Source of the DNA: Sneathiellales bacterium
GTDB lineage: Bacteria; Pseudomonadota; Alphaproteobacteria; JANQFL01
Direction of reading: 5' to 3'
DNA length: 58,833 nucleotides
Assembly: GCA_028277845.1 (NCBI GenBank)
Contig: JANQFL010000095.1
Coordinates: 1-58,833, forward strand
A program made the position numbers and the translations under genes. Numbering within the stretch: the stretch's first letter is position 1; every line of letters starts with the position of its first letter. Under the pieces are notes generated by a model. That model worked only from the letters and a program-made list of their open reading frames with translations, searched no databases and was not told the origin of the DNA. Shown one piece after another: positions 1 through 9,104 of this stretch.

Positions 1-252
1 CTTGCGCGATGCCCGGCATCGCGCTGCCCCGTCTTCCTGGTGGATGGGCAGGCCGCTCGAGAAACAGAATGGATTCCATCTAAAGAGGAACTGCTCTAGC
101 ACCACATCCTGTGGTAGGGCCACGAAGAGTTCGGCCGTTAACCTGTATGCCCTTGCCAACACACGGAAATTCCGCCATCGTTTTGGCCAAACCCGCCACG
201 GAGTGTGGGCGGGATGAAGAGCCTCGCGTAGGCCGCACAACAGGAGAGGACT
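1..252. other. Noncoding leader before the ABC importer operon
   Basis: No convincing gene is seen here. Short open frames have no family resemblance and no good ribosome-binding site. The last part carries AGGAGAGG at 242-249, the ribosome-binding site of the binding-protein gene that follows. No clear promoter or operator could be assigned. Confidence 0.5.
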
Positions 253-1824
253 ATGTTCCAAAAGATTGGACTTTTGGCTGCGGGCGTTGCTGCGTCGGTT
301 GCCGTGAGCGGTGTGGTTCAGGCCGCCGATGTAACCATCGGTCTGGCCTCCGAGCCCAGCGCCCTCGATCCCCATTACCACAATCTGGGCCCGAACAACT
401 CGATGGTCCAGCACATCTTCGACCGCCTGGTGCACCAGGACGCCAACCAGAACCTGCAACCGGGTTTGGCCGTGTCGTGGAAGCCGACAACCCAGACCAC
501 CTGGGAATTCAAGCTGCGTCAGGGCGTCAAGTTCCATGACGGCAGCGATTTCGACGCGAACGACGTGACGTTCACCTTGAATCGAGTACCAAACGTACCG
601 AACAGCCCGTCGCCGTTCACCCGTTACACGAAAGCCATTGCGAGTACGGAAGTCGTCGACAGCCACACCATCCGCTTCACCACCAAAGATCCAGCGCCAT
701 TGCTGCCTGTGTTCTTGGCACAGGTCAACATTTTGTCTGACCAGATTGCCTCGGATAAACCGGAAGGCAAGACGACCGAACAGCTCAACAACGGCGACGG
801 CACCATCGGCACCGGCCCGTACAAGTTTGTCGAGTGGGTCCGCGGCGACCGCATCGTGCTGGCCCGCAACGACAACTATTGGGGCGGCAAGGAGCCCTGG
901 GACAAGGTCACCTTCAAGCCGCTCAGCAACAAGGGCGCCCGGGTGGCCGCGCTGCTGGCCGGCCAGGTCGACATGATCGAGAAGCCGCCGTCCGCCGATC
1001 TCGCCAACCTGCGCACGAACGACAAGGTCAGCATCTCGCAAGGCCCGTCCAACCGTGTGATCTACGTGCACCTGGACAGCCACGCCGAACCGTCGGTCGC
1101 CATCACGGACACCGGCGGCAAGAACCCGCTGAAGGACGCGCGGGTGCGCCAGGCCCTGTCGATCGCCATCAACCGCAAGGCCATTTCCGACCGGGTGATG
1201 GAAGGCCTCGGCATGCCGGCCGGCGAACTGTTGACGCCGGGCATGTTCGGCACCACGCCGGGCATCGCGCCGATCGCCTATGATCCCAAGAAGGCCAAGG
1301 AACTCCTGACCGCGGCCGGTTATCCCAACGGCTTCTCCACCAACTTGGGTACGCCCAATGACCGCTACATCAACGACGCCCAGGTGGCGCAGGCCGTGGC
1401 GGCCATGTGGGAGCGCATCGGCATCAAGGTGAACGTGCAGGCCTTCACCAAGAGCGTGTTCTTCAAGTCGCGCAATCAGTACAAGTTCTCGACCTATCTG
1501 GCGGGTTGGGGCGCCGGCACCGGCGAAATGTCGTCGCCGCTGGTCGCGCTGGTCGCCACGCGCAACAAGGAGAAGGGCATGGGCGGCACCAACCGCGGCC
1601 GGTATTCCAATCCCAAGCTCGACGCCTTGCTGGAACAGGCCACGTCGACGGTCGACGACGCCAAGCGTGAAGCCCTGCTGCAGCAGGCCAGCAAGATGGC
1701 GATGGAGGACTACGCCATCATCCCGCTGCACTTCGAGGTCACGCCCTGGGCCACGCGCAAGGGTCTGAAGTACAACCCGCGCGCCGACCAGTACACCATG
1801 GCCATGTCGCTGCGGCCGGAATAA
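253..1824 (+). CDS. Peptide/dipeptide ABC transporter substrate-binding protein
   Basis: Periplasmic solute-binding protein of the SBP_bac_5 (DppA/OppA) family, which captures peptides or related solutes and hands them to the permease pair encoded downstream. The 523-residue product has a typical Sec signal peptide with likely cleavage after VQA at about residue 24. The family hallmark GTGPYKFVEW followed by NDNYWG is seen in the first half, and the length is normal for the family. The ATG is set by AGGAGAGG ending three bases upstream. It is the first gene of a five-gene importer set, separated from the permeases by a terminator-like hairpin, which would allow excess binding protein. The substrate cannot be told: peptides, nickel, glutathione and opines all use this family. 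Confidence 0.93.
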   Translation: MFQKIGLLAAGVAASVAVSGVVQAADVTIGLASEPSALDPHYHNLGPNNSMVQHIFDRLVHQDANQNLQPGLAVSWKPTTQTTWEFKLRQGVKFHDGSDFDANDVTFTLNRVPNVPNSPSPFTRYTKAIASTEVVDSHTIRFTTKDPAPLLPVFLAQVNILSDQIASDKPEGKTTEQLNNGDGTIGTGPYKFVEWVRGDRIVLARNDNYWGGKEPWDKVTFKPLSNKGARVAALLAGQVDMIEKPPSADLANLRTNDKVSISQGPSNRVIYVHLDSHAEPSVAITDTGGKNPLKDARVRQALSIAINRKAISDRVMEGLGMPAGELLTPGMFGTTPGIAPIAYDPKKAKELLTAAGYPNGFSTNLGTPNDRYINDAQVAQAVAAMWERIGIKVNVQAFTKSVFFKSRNQYKFSTYLAGWGAGTGEMSSPLVALVATRNKEKGMGGTNRGRYSNPKLDALLEQATSTVDDAKREALLQQASKMAMEDYAIIPLHFEVTPWATRKGLKYNPRADQYTMAMSLRPE

Positions 1825-1863
1825 CGGCGGCAGCGGTCAGGTCGGACTGATCGTGTGATCGGA

Positions 1864-1902
1864 GCGGGCGCCGTCAAGGATACACGGCGCCCGCTTTCTT
1901 TA
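1864..1902 (+). terminator. Terminator or attenuator after the binding-protein gene
   Basis: GCGGGCGCCGT (1864-1874) pairs perfectly with ACGGCGCCCGC (1884-1894) around a nine-base loop, followed by the T-rich tract TTTCTTTA. This is a classical intrinsic terminator shape. It stands inside the operon, before the first permease gene, so partial readthrough would give more binding protein than membrane components. Confidence 0.75.
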
Positions 1903-1925
1903 ATTCCTTTATTCGAAGCAAGGCC

Positions 1926-2903
1926 ATGCTGGTCTATATCATCCGACGCATCATGCAAGCCGCGTTCGTTATCGTGGTCATGTCGGTGCTGGTCTATGTC
2001 GGCATTTTTCTCGTCGGCAGCCCGGTCGACATCCTGATCAATCCGGAAATGTCGGAAGCCGAGATGGAGGCGGTGACCAAGGCGCTCGGCCTCGACCGGC
2101 CGATCTGGGAGCAGTACTTCATCTTCGTCGGCAATGCCCTGCAGGGCGACATGGGCAAGTCGTTCGTCTTCGGCCAGTCGGCCATCAAACTGATCGTCGA
2201 GCGCATTCCCGCCACCATGGAACTGGCGATCATCTCCATCATCATTTCGCTGGTGATCGGCATCCCGCTCGGCATGTACGCCGGTTTGAGGCCCGATTCG
2301 GTGGGTGGCCGCTCCATCATGGCCGGCTCGATCCTGGGATTCAGCCTGCCCAATTTCTGGGTCGGGTTGATGTTGATCATGTTTTTCGCCGTCATGGTCG
2401 GCTGGCTGCCGGCGGCGGGACGCGGGCCGACCGTCGACGTGCTCGGTATCGACGTCAGCTTCCTGTCCCTCGAAGGCCTCAAGCATCTCATTCTGCCGGC
2501 GATAACACTGGCACTTTCGAAGACTGCGCTGGTGGTGCGCCTGGCCCGGGCCGGTGTGCGTGAAGTGCTGCCCATGGACTACATCAAATTCGCCCGGGCC
2601 AAGGGTCTGCCGCGCCGCCGCGTCGTGTCGGTGCACGTGCTCAAGAACATCATGATTCCCATCGTGACGGTCACGGGACTGGAACTGGGGTCGGTCGTCG
2701 CCTTCGCCGTCGTCACCGAAACCGTGTTCGCCTGGCCCGGAATGGGTAAGTTGCTGATCGACAGCATCGGCAACCTCGACCGTCCGGTCGTGGTGGCCTA
2801 CCTCATGCAGATCGTCTTCCTGCTGGTGGTGCTCAACCTGATTGTCGATGTGCTGTATTCCATTCTCGATCCGCGCGTCCGGCTGCAGGAGCAAAAGGCA
2901 TGA
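1926..2903 (+). CDS. ABC transporter permease, DppB/OppB type
   Basis: Inner-membrane permease subunit of a peptide-type importer (BPD_transp_1 family). The 325-residue product begins with the usual LVYIIRRI segment and a first membrane helix, then a periplasmic stretch and further helices. The EAA loop that contacts the ATPases is seen as DYIKFARAKGLPRRRVVSVH near residue 220. It overlaps the next permease gene by four bases (ATGA), so the two are translationally coupled. It pairs with the DppC-type protein and the two ATPases downstream. Confidence 0.93.
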   Translation: MLVYIIRRIMQAAFVIVVMSVLVYVGIFLVGSPVDILINPEMSEAEMEAVTKALGLDRPIWEQYFIFVGNALQGDMGKSFVFGQSAIKLIVERIPATMELAIISIIISLVIGIPLGMYAGLRPDSVGGRSIMAGSILGFSLPNFWVGLMLIMFFAVMVGWLPAAGRGPTVDVLGIDVSFLSLEGLKHLILPAITLALSKTALVVRLARAGVREVLPMDYIKFARAKGLPRRRVVSVHVLKNIMIPIVTVTGLELGSVVAFAVVTETVFAWPGMGKLLIDSIGNLDRPVVVAYLMQIVFLLVVLNLIVDVLYSILDPRVRLQEQKA

Positions 2904-3820
2904 CCGACACCGCGCTGCAATCCCAGGGGGCAGAAACGGGGCAGGGCGGGTCGCTACTTCGCCGCTTCGCCGCCGAGTTTGCGGAGAGCAAGCTGGCGCT
3001 GGTCGGCCTGGTCGGTTTTGCCATCATCGTCTTCATCGCCCTGTTTGCCCCGTTCGTCGCGCCGCAGGACCCCTATGATTTGGCCTCGCTCGATATTTTC
3101 GACGTGCGCCTGCCGCCGGGCTCGGTGGGGCAGGAAACGGGCATTACCTATTGGCTCGGCACCGATGCCCAGGGCCGCGACATGCTCAGCGCGATCATGT
3201 ACGGTCTGCGGGTCAGCCTGTTCGTCGGCGCTGTCAGCGCCGTGGTGTCGTTGATCATCGGTGCGGCGGTCGGACTGACGGCGGCCTATTTCGGCGGCCG
3301 GGTCGACAGCATCATCATGCGCATCGTCGATATCCAGCTCAGCTTTCCGGCCATCCTGGTGGCACTGATCCTGCTGTCCATCCTGGGACAGGGCGTCGAC
3401 AAGGTGTTGATTGCCCTGGTCATCGTGCAATGGGCCTACTACGCCCGAACGGCGCGGGGCTCGGCCCTGGTCGAACGTAACCGGGAATATGTCGAGGCGG
3501 CAACATGTCTGGGCCTGGGCCACGGCCGTATCATGTTCCGCCACATCATGCCCAACTGCATGCCGCCGCTGATCGTTATCGTTACGATCCAGGTCGCCGA
3601 CGCCATTGCCCTGGAGGCGACGCTGAGTTTCCTCGGCGTCGGCGTGCCTGTGACCGAACCGTCGCTTGGCCTGCTGATCTCCACCGGCTTCGACTATCTG
3701 CTGTCGGGCAAGTACTGGATCAGCGTCTTCCCCGGCGTTGCGCTCGCGCTCGCCATCGTCAGCATCAACCTGGTCGGCGACCAGTTGCGCGATGTCTTGA
3801 ATCCGAGGCTAAAGCGATGA
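2900..3820 (+). CDS. ABC transporter permease, DppC/OppC type
   Basis: Second membrane permease of the importer, 306 residues. It has an N-terminal cytoplasmic tail, a first helix near residues 31-52, the OppC-type periplasmic segment with GTDAQGRDMLS, and an EAA loop near REYVEAATCLGLG. The start ATG overlaps the end of the preceding permease gene, and its own stop overlaps the next ATG (ATGA at 3817-3820). It forms a heterodimeric channel with the DppB-type protein. Confidence 0.93.
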   Translation: MTDTALQSQGAETGQGGSLLRRFAAEFAESKLALVGLVGFAIIVFIALFAPFVAPQDPYDLASLDIFDVRLPPGSVGQETGITYWLGTDAQGRDMLSAIMYGLRVSLFVGAVSAVVSLIIGAAVGLTAAYFGGRVDSIIMRIVDIQLSFPAILVALILLSILGQGVDKVLIALVIVQWAYYARTARGSALVERNREYVEAATCLGLGHGRIMFRHIMPNCMPPLIVIVTIQVADAIALEATLSFLGVGVPVTEPSLGLLISTGFDYLLSGKYWISVFPGVALALAIVSINLVGDQLRDVLNPRLKR

Positions 3821-4794
3821 GTGGGCCGACATTGACGGTCGAAAACCTGTCAACCGCCTTCTTCACCAAGGCCGGCGTGGTCAAGGCCGTCGACGATGTC
3901 AGTTTCTCCGTCGGCCGGGGCGAGGTGTTGGGCTTGGTCGGCGAATCCGGGTCGGGCAAATCGGTCACCGGGTTTTCCATCCTCGGCCTGGTCGATCCGC
4001 CGGGACGGGTGACGGACGGCCATATCCGCTTCAACGGCCATGACCTGGTTGGCCTGGACGAGGAAGCCATGCGCCAATTGCGCGGCCGGCGTATTTCCAT
4101 GGTGTTCCAGGACCCGATGATGACCCTCAACCCGGTCTTGCGGGTCGATACCCAGATGATCGAGGCGATCCAGGCCCACGAGAAGGTCGACGACGACACG
4201 GCGCGTCAGCGGGCTCGCGACGCCCTGGCCCTGGTCGGCATTCCGTCGCCCGAGGAACGGCTTAAATCCTATCCGCACCAGTTTTCCGGCGGCATGCGCC
4301 AGCGGGTCGCCATCGCTATCGCCATGATCAACCGGCCCGACCTGATCATCGCCGATGAGCCGACTACGGCGTTGGATGTCACCATCCAGGGCCAGATCCT
4401 CTACGAGGTGCAGAAACTGTGCCGCGAGTCCGGGACGGCGCTGATCTGGATCACTCACGACCTGACCGTGGTCGCCGGGTTGGCCGATAAAATCTGTGTC
4501 ATGTACGCCGGCAACGTCGTCGAACAGGGCGCCATCGACGACGTGCTCGACAAACCGCTGCATCCTTACACCCGGGGCTTGATCGGTTCGGTGCCCAGCC
4601 GCAACCGGCAGAACAAGCGGCTCTATCAGATCCCCGGAATGACGCCGTCGCTGTTGAACGTGCCCGAGGGTTGCCGTTTTCGCAGCCGCTGCCCGCGCGC
4701 CGACGACTCCTGCGCTACCATGCCGCCGCTCGGCGAGCTGGAGCCCAACCATTGGGCACGCTGTGTCCATCCCCACACGGGGGAGCCGCTATGA
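3817..4794 (+). CDS. ABC transporter ATP-binding protein, DppD/OppD type
   Basis: One of the two ATPase subunits that power the importer. The 325-residue product shows Walker A GESGSGKS, the signature FSGGMRQR and Walker [13 protein letters not shown], then the C-terminal oligopeptide-transporter extension with GCRFRSRCP, typical of OppD/DppD rather than other ABC ATPases. The start at the ATGA overlap with the permease gene was preferred over upstream in-frame codons because it gives the normal N-terminus and coupling. It overlaps the next ATPase gene by four bases. Confidence 0.93.
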   Translation: MSGPTLTVENLSTAFFTKAGVVKAVDDVSFSVGRGEVLGLVGESGSGKSVTGFSILGLVDPPGRVTDGHIRFNGHDLVGLDEEAMRQLRGRRISMVFQDPMMTLNPVLRVDTQMIEAIQAHEKVDDDTARQRARDALALVGIPSPEERLKSYPHQFSGGMRQRVAIAIAMINRPDLIIADEPTTALDVTIQGQILYEVQKLCRESGTALIWITHDLTVVAGLADKICVMYAGNVVEQGAIDDVLDKPLHPYTRGLIGSVPSRNRQNKRLYQIPGMTPSLLNVPEGCRFRSRCPRADDSCATMPPLGELEPNHWARCVHPHTGEPL

Positions 4795-5795
4795 CCGGCA
4801 CCACACCCATCGTCGAACTGCGCAACATTTCCAAGCGCTTCGTCAAGCCGGTCGACCTTGCCGGCAAGATCGCCAACACCCTCGGCGCCAAGGTGCGCGA
4901 GATCGTCGTGCGGGCGGTCGACGATGTGACGTTGAACATCGCCGAGGGCGAGGTCGTCGGCCTGGTCGGTGAATCCGGTTGCGGCAAGTCGACCCTCGGC
5001 CGGGTGGTTGCCGGCATTCATGACGCCACAGAGGGCACCATGTCCTATCGCGGTGCCGATATCGCCGCCTTGAAAGGCAAGGCGGCGCAGGACGTGGCAC
5101 TGGCCGTGCAGATGATCTTTCAGGACCCGTTCGCCTCGCTCAATCCGCGTATGCGGGTGGCTGACATCATCGGCGAGGCACCGCGGGTGCACGGCACGGT
5201 GGGCCGGGGCGAATTCAACGACTTCCTCGACGACATCATGCTGCGGGTTGGATTGGATCCCGATTTCAAGCGCCGCTATCCCCATCAGTTCTCCGGCGGT
5301 CAGCGCCAGCGCATCGGTATCGCCCGAGCTTTGGCGGTCAATCCCGAGTTCATTGTCTGCGACGAGGCGGTGGCGGCGCTGGACGTCTCCATCCAGGCCC
5401 AGGTGCTCAACCTGTTTATGGACCTGCGCGAAGACCTCGGCTTGACCTACCTGTTCATTTCCCATGACCTGGGTGTGGTCGAACACATCAGCGACCGGGT
5501 CGTCATCATGTACCTCGGTCGCGTGGTCGAAATCGCCGCCCGTGACGAGCTGTTCGCCAAACCCAATCACCCGTACACCCAGGCCCTGCTGGCCGAGGTG
5601 CCCAGGCTGGAGAACCGCCACGCCACGTTCGAACCGGTCAAGGGCGAGATCCCGTCGCCGATCGATCCGCCGCCCGGCTGCCATTTTCATCCGCGCTGTC
5701 CCCATGCCACGGAACAGTGCCGCGCCGGCTGGCCGGAACTGCGGGAAATTGCCCCGGGCCATTTCTCGGCCTGTTTCCTCAACGAGGGATCGTGA
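4791..5795 (+). CDS. ABC transporter ATP-binding protein, DppF/OppF type
   Basis: Second ATPase subunit of the importer, 334 residues. It shows Walker A GESGCGKST, signature FSGGQRQR, Walker B FIVCDEAVAALD and the C-terminal HFHPRCPHATEQC extension. The catalytic glutamate after Walker B is present; the DEAV form is usual in DppF-type proteins. An insertion before the Walker A motif (about residues 18-45) is also common in this subfamily. It is the last gene of the operon: the next gene is on the opposite strand and ends five bases away. Confidence 0.93.
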   Translation: MTGTTPIVELRNISKRFVKPVDLAGKIANTLGAKVREIVVRAVDDVTLNIAEGEVVGLVGESGCGKSTLGRVVAGIHDATEGTMSYRGADIAALKGKAAQDVALAVQMIFQDPFASLNPRMRVADIIGEAPRVHGTVGRGEFNDFLDDIMLRVGLDPDFKRRYPHQFSGGQRQRIGIARALAVNPEFIVCDEAVAALDVSIQAQVLNLFMDLREDLGLTYLFISHDLGVVEHISDRVVIMYLGRVVEIAARDELFAKPNHPYTQALLAEVPRLENRHATFEPVKGEIPSPIDPPPGCHFHPRCPHATEQCRAGWPELREIAPGHFSACFLNEGS

Positions 5796-5800
5796 CGGGT

Positions 5801-6658
5801 TTAACGGATCAATTTCGCCGCCGGTCCGTGGTCGAAGGACAAACCGCCGTGGAGTACCGGGTGGGAGAAGGCGCGCAACAGCTTGGTGCGCTGGCGCCTG
5901 AGGCCTTCGTCGCGGATATTCTCGGCGATGAATCCATCCAATGGCATGCCCGGTGCCAACAGGTCGCGCACCAGGGCCTGCACTTGTTGCTGGGCGATCG
6001 GCTGCAAACCGGCATGGTTGCCGTGGCTGGGATCGAGAGTGAAGTGATCGCCGTCCACGTGCAGACTGCCGCGCAGACTGATATAGGCGTACGCCCGGTC
6101 GAGCAGGGCGTCGGGAAAGGCGAGGCGAATGTCACTGACCCGGGCGAAGCCGTAGTTGACACCGAGTGCCTCGGTCTCGTGCATGCGGTCGAGCTGTGCC
6201 GGCGTCAGCCAGGTGACGAACACGGCACTGGACAGGCCGGCGGCGTACTGCAGGGTTGCCGGGATCGAGCCGTACCTGGCGATGTGCGCGGAATAGACCG
6301 GGGCGAAGTCGTGCAGCTCGGCGCGCACCACCGGGATCACCACGTCGCGGTGGCCGTCGGCGAAGGCATCGGTGAATTTCTGTGCCAGTCGTTCCGGCGC
6401 TGCGTTGGAGCCGCTGGCGATCACCGGCAAACGAGGCGTTCTGATCACTGCCGGGTCTATGTCCGCCGCCCGCAAATAGTGGACAAGCGAGGCCTGCCCA
6501 CCGGGTGCTTCGATCAGGCTCTCGCCCGGATGTTCGCGGCGAAAGGCCGCCAACGGCAGGGTCTGGCCGTTGACGAAGACATACGAGCGCGCCGGCGCTG
6601 CAAACGGATAGGCCATGGCACGTGCGATCTTGCCGCTCATCGGGATGTCATCGCGCAT
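5801..6658 (-). CDS. Conserved protein, possible gamma-glutamylcyclotransferase-like fold
   Basis: About 286 residues, no signal peptide or membrane segment. A central ASGSNAAPERLAQKF stretch resembles the substrate-binding GSN loop of gamma-glutamylcyclotransferase-like proteins, and the later LTPAQLDRMHETEALG resembles the segment that carries the family's acidic residue. This is a motif-level impression only and I would not name a reaction. It faces the ABC operon tail to tail and is divergent from the amidohydrolase gene. The ATG at 6658 is chosen; a GTG nine bases further upstream is possible, and no start has a clear Shine-Dalgarno sequence. Confidence 0.7.
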   Translation of the reverse strand: MRDDIPMSGKIARAMAYPFAAPARSYVFVNGQTLPLAAFRREHPGESLIEAPGGQASLVHYLRAADIDPAVIRTPRLPVIASGSNAAPERLAQKFTDAFADGHRDVVIPVVRAELHDFAPVYSAHIARYGSIPATLQYAAGLSSAVFVTWLTPAQLDRMHETEALGVNYGFARVSDIRLAFPDALLDRAYAYISLRGSLHVDGDHFTLDPSHGNHAGLQPIAQQQVQALVRDLLAPGMPLDGFIAENIRDEGLRRQRTKLLRAFSHPVLHGGLSFDHGPAAKLIR

Positions 6659-6723
6659 GCAGTGCACTATATGCAGAATTTATGTGCCGGGCGTAAAGAC
6701 GGCGATTAACCCAGGAGTATGCG

Positions 6724-7623
6724 TTGTCCGAACGTGACTTAGACACCGAAACCGTATTGTCCAAACCGAGTTTCACCATTCCCGGCGTGCTCGAGTGCTT
6801 TGATCCGGAAACCAAACCCGTGCCGGTGTTGTTCGAATCGCCCCATAGCGGCGATTTGTATCCCGACGATTTTGCCTATCAGGTTCCGCTAAACGAATTG
6901 CGTCAGGGCGAGGATGCTTGGGTAGACGAACTGTACGCCGCGGCGCCGGCCCATGGCGCGTTTCTCATCCGCGCCCTGTATCCGCGGGTCTACATCGATC
7001 CCAACCGCCATCCGCGCGATATCGACACGCAGATTCTCGACGGCGAATGGCCGGAAAAACTGGTGCCGACGGAGAAGACCAGGGCCGGCGTCGGCCTGAT
7101 CTGGCGTCTGGTGCCGTCGTCCAAGGCGATCTACGCCAGACCTCTGACCGTGGCGGAGACCCGGGCCCGGATCGATACCTATTACCACCCATATCACGAG
7201 GCGATCGCCCAGACCCTGGACCGGCTGCAGGAGATGTTCGGCGCCACCTGGCACGTGGACTGCCATTCCATGCCGAACATCGCCCACGAACGGGCGCCCG
7301 ATCCCGGCGAGACCCGGCCCGACTTTGCCATCGGCGACCGAGATGGCACCACCTGCAGCCCCATGTTCACCGAGTTTATCGTCGAGACCCTGAAAGGGAT
7401 GGGCTACGATGTACGCATCAATCATCCTTACAAGGGCGTCGAACTGGTGCGTCGCCACGGCGATCCAGTGAACCGCCGCAACAGCGTACAGGTCGAAATC
7501 AACCGGCGACTCTATATGGATGAAGCGACGCTGGAAAAGAACAGCGGTTACAACGAATTACGGGTAAATATAACCAAATTGGTGGAAGCGATTACCGACT
7601 ACGCCAAATCGGCGACGGTTTAG
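6724..7623 (+). CDS. N-formylglutamate amidohydrolase family protein
   Basis: Member of the FGase family (HutG type), zinc hydrolases that release formate and glutamate from N-formylglutamate at the end of one histidine-degradation route. Conserved segments visible in the 299 residues are FESPHSGDLYP near the start, DPNRHPRDID and the metal-site region DCHSMPN. Start is a TTG six bases after AGGAG (6713-6717); the nearby ATG at 6719 is out of frame and stops at once. No other hut gene is present, so the substrate may be another N-acyl amino acid. It is followed after ten bases by a DUF2817 gene, probably in one operon. Confidence 0.88.
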   Translation: MSERDLDTETVLSKPSFTIPGVLECFDPETKPVPVLFESPHSGDLYPDDFAYQVPLNELRQGEDAWVDELYAAAPAHGAFLIRALYPRVYIDPNRHPRDIDTQILDGEWPEKLVPTEKTRAGVGLIWRLVPSSKAIYARPLTVAETRARIDTYYHPYHEAIAQTLDRLQEMFGATWHVDCHSMPNIAHERAPDPGETRPDFAIGDRDGTTCSPMFTEFIVETLKGMGYDVRINHPYKGVELVRRHGDPVNRRNSVQVEINRRLYMDEATLEKNSGYNELRVNITKLVEAITDYAKSATV

Positions 7624-7633
7624 GGAGTGGACA

Positions 7634-8713
7634 ATGTCAGTTGAAGAGTATTTTGCCGCCGATTACGCCGAGGCACGCAACCGTTTTCTTGCTGCTTGCG
7701 AGACGGCGGGGGCTGTCGTCGAGACATTCCGGAATCCCAATTCCGGACCGGAAGGCGGTCCCCTGTTCACGGACGTCGCGCGGATCGGCGATGAAAATGC
7801 CGAGAACATTCTCCTTGCGATTTCGGCGACCCATGGTGTGGAGGGGTTCTTCGGTTCGGGGTGTCAGGTCGGATGGCTTCGGGAGGAACGCTGGCGCGAC
7901 CTGCCGGACGGCACGGCGGCCGTGCTGGTGCATGCCATCAACCCTTACGGCTTCGCCTGGGTCCGGCGCGTCAACGAAGACAATATCGATATCAACCGGA
8001 ATTTCGTCGATTTCGCCGGCATTCCGGAAAATCCCGACTACGCCGGTTTAGCCGATATTCTTCTGCCGGACACCTGGTCCGAATCCTCGGTACGGGACAT
8101 GACGACACAGATCGATGATTTCATCGAGGCAAATGGAGAGAAAGCCTATCGGGCGGCTGTCGTGGGTGGTCAGCGCACCCATCCGCAGGGGCTGTTTTAC
8201 GGTGGCCGCGAACCGTGTTGGTCGAACCGGACGATCTCCGAAATCACCAAACGGTATCTTTCGCAAGCCAAGCGATTGGCCGTATTGGATTTTCATACCG
8301 GATTGGGGCCGTATGCCTATGCGGAGCTGATTTGCCGTCACGCCCCCGGAAGTGCCGACCTCGCCCGGGCGCGTTCCTGGTACGGCGACTCCGTGACGTC
8401 GCCGCAATCGGGTGAGTCCGATTCCCCACCGATCGAAGGCAATTTGCGCATGGCTTTCGTGGATTTGTTGCCTGGGACCGAAGTCACATCCATTGCCGTT
8501 GAAATGGGAACGCTACCGAGCGATCAAGTGCTTTTGTCGCTGATCGGGGACAATTGGCTTCATTTGAGAGGGGATGTGGATTCCGAACAGGGACGAAGCA
8601 TCAAGCAAGCCATCCGCGACGCCTTTTTCCCCGATAAGCCGGACTGGAACGGACCGGCGTTCTCACGCAGCATGGAGATCATGTCCGATGCGGTTTCCGG
8701 GCTGAACGGTTAG
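7634..8713 (+). CDS. DUF2817 (M14-like zinc peptidase-related) protein
   Basis: 359 residues matching the DUF2817 family, which is distantly related to M14 zinc carboxypeptidases. The segments SATHGVEGFFGSG, DINRNFVDF and LDFHTGLGPYA resemble the zinc and carboxylate-binding positions of that fold, and VEMGT near residue 290 could hold the catalytic glutamate. No signal peptide is seen, so it acts in the cytoplasm. It sits between an amidohydrolase and a DOPA dioxygenase-like gene, which suggests breakdown of imported peptides or modified amino acids. The true substrate is unknown. Confidence 0.85.
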   Translation: MSVEEYFAADYAEARNRFLAACETAGAVVETFRNPNSGPEGGPLFTDVARIGDENAENILLAISATHGVEGFFGSGCQVGWLREERWRDLPDGTAAVLVHAINPYGFAWVRRVNEDNIDINRNFVDFAGIPENPDYAGLADILLPDTWSESSVRDMTTQIDDFIEANGEKAYRAAVVGGQRTHPQGLFYGGREPCWSNRTISEITKRYLSQAKRLAVLDFHTGLGPYAYAELICRHAPGSADLARARSWYGDSVTSPQSGESDSPPIEGNLRMAFVDLLPGTEVTSIAVEMGTLPSDQVLLSLIGDNWLHLRGDVDSEQGRSIKQAIRDAFFPDKPDWNGPAFSRSMEIMSDAVSGLNG

Positions 8714-8741
8714 GCGTTTCATATGACGGAAGGGCGACTAC

Positions 8742-9086
8742 ATGGCATTTGAAGACATAACGCTCATCTCCGATTACCACGCGCACGTTTATTACGACGG
8801 GCACGAGAAGCCGGAAGCCGCCGCATTGCGGGATGCCGTCGATGCGCGCTTCGATATCCGCATGGGCCGGTGGCATGACAATCCGGTCGGGCCGCACCCT
8901 CGAGGCAGTTACCAGATAGCGTTCAGCACGGCAATGTTCGCCGAAATCGTACCGTGGCTGGTGCTGAACCGTGGTGGCCTGACCGTGTTCCTGCACCCCA
9001 ACACCGGTGACGACGTCAGGGACCACACCGAATTGGCTATTTGGCTGGGTGACAAGGAGAAACTGAACCTGGACGCTTTGCGTTAG
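8742..9086 (+). CDS. DOPA 4,5-dioxygenase family protein
   Basis: A compact 114-residue protein of the DOPA 4,5-dioxygenase family. The N-terminal DYHAHVYY and the C-terminal HPNTGDDVRDHTELAIWLG are the recognisable conserved blocks, with histidines suited to bind iron. Plant and fungal relatives cleave DOPA rings, whereas bacterial members are mostly uncharacterised and often sit near general metabolism genes. It lies 28 bases after the DUF2817 gene on the same strand and faces the NAD kinase gene. Confidence 0.87.
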   Translation: MAFEDITLISDYHAHVYYDGHEKPEAAALRDAVDARFDIRMGRWHDNPVGPHPRGSYQIAFSTAMFAEIVPWLVLNRGGLTVFLHPNTGDDVRDHTELAIWLGDKEKLNLDALR

Positions 9087-9104
9087 GGAACGGCCTGACA
9101 AAGC

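Noticed and set aside
2-217. A 71-codon open frame at the left edge
   Set aside because: No family resemblance, no ribosome-binding site visible, and arginine- and serine-rich as expected of a shadow frame.
1710-2894. A 394-codon minus-strand open frame opposite the permease gene
   Set aside because: Low-complexity His/Asp/Gln-rich translation, antisense to a certain permease gene; a shadow frame.
5371-5388. DppF-type Walker B with DEAV rather than DEPT
   Set aside because: This form is usual in DppF-type ATPases and keeps the catalytic glutamate, so it is not a defect.
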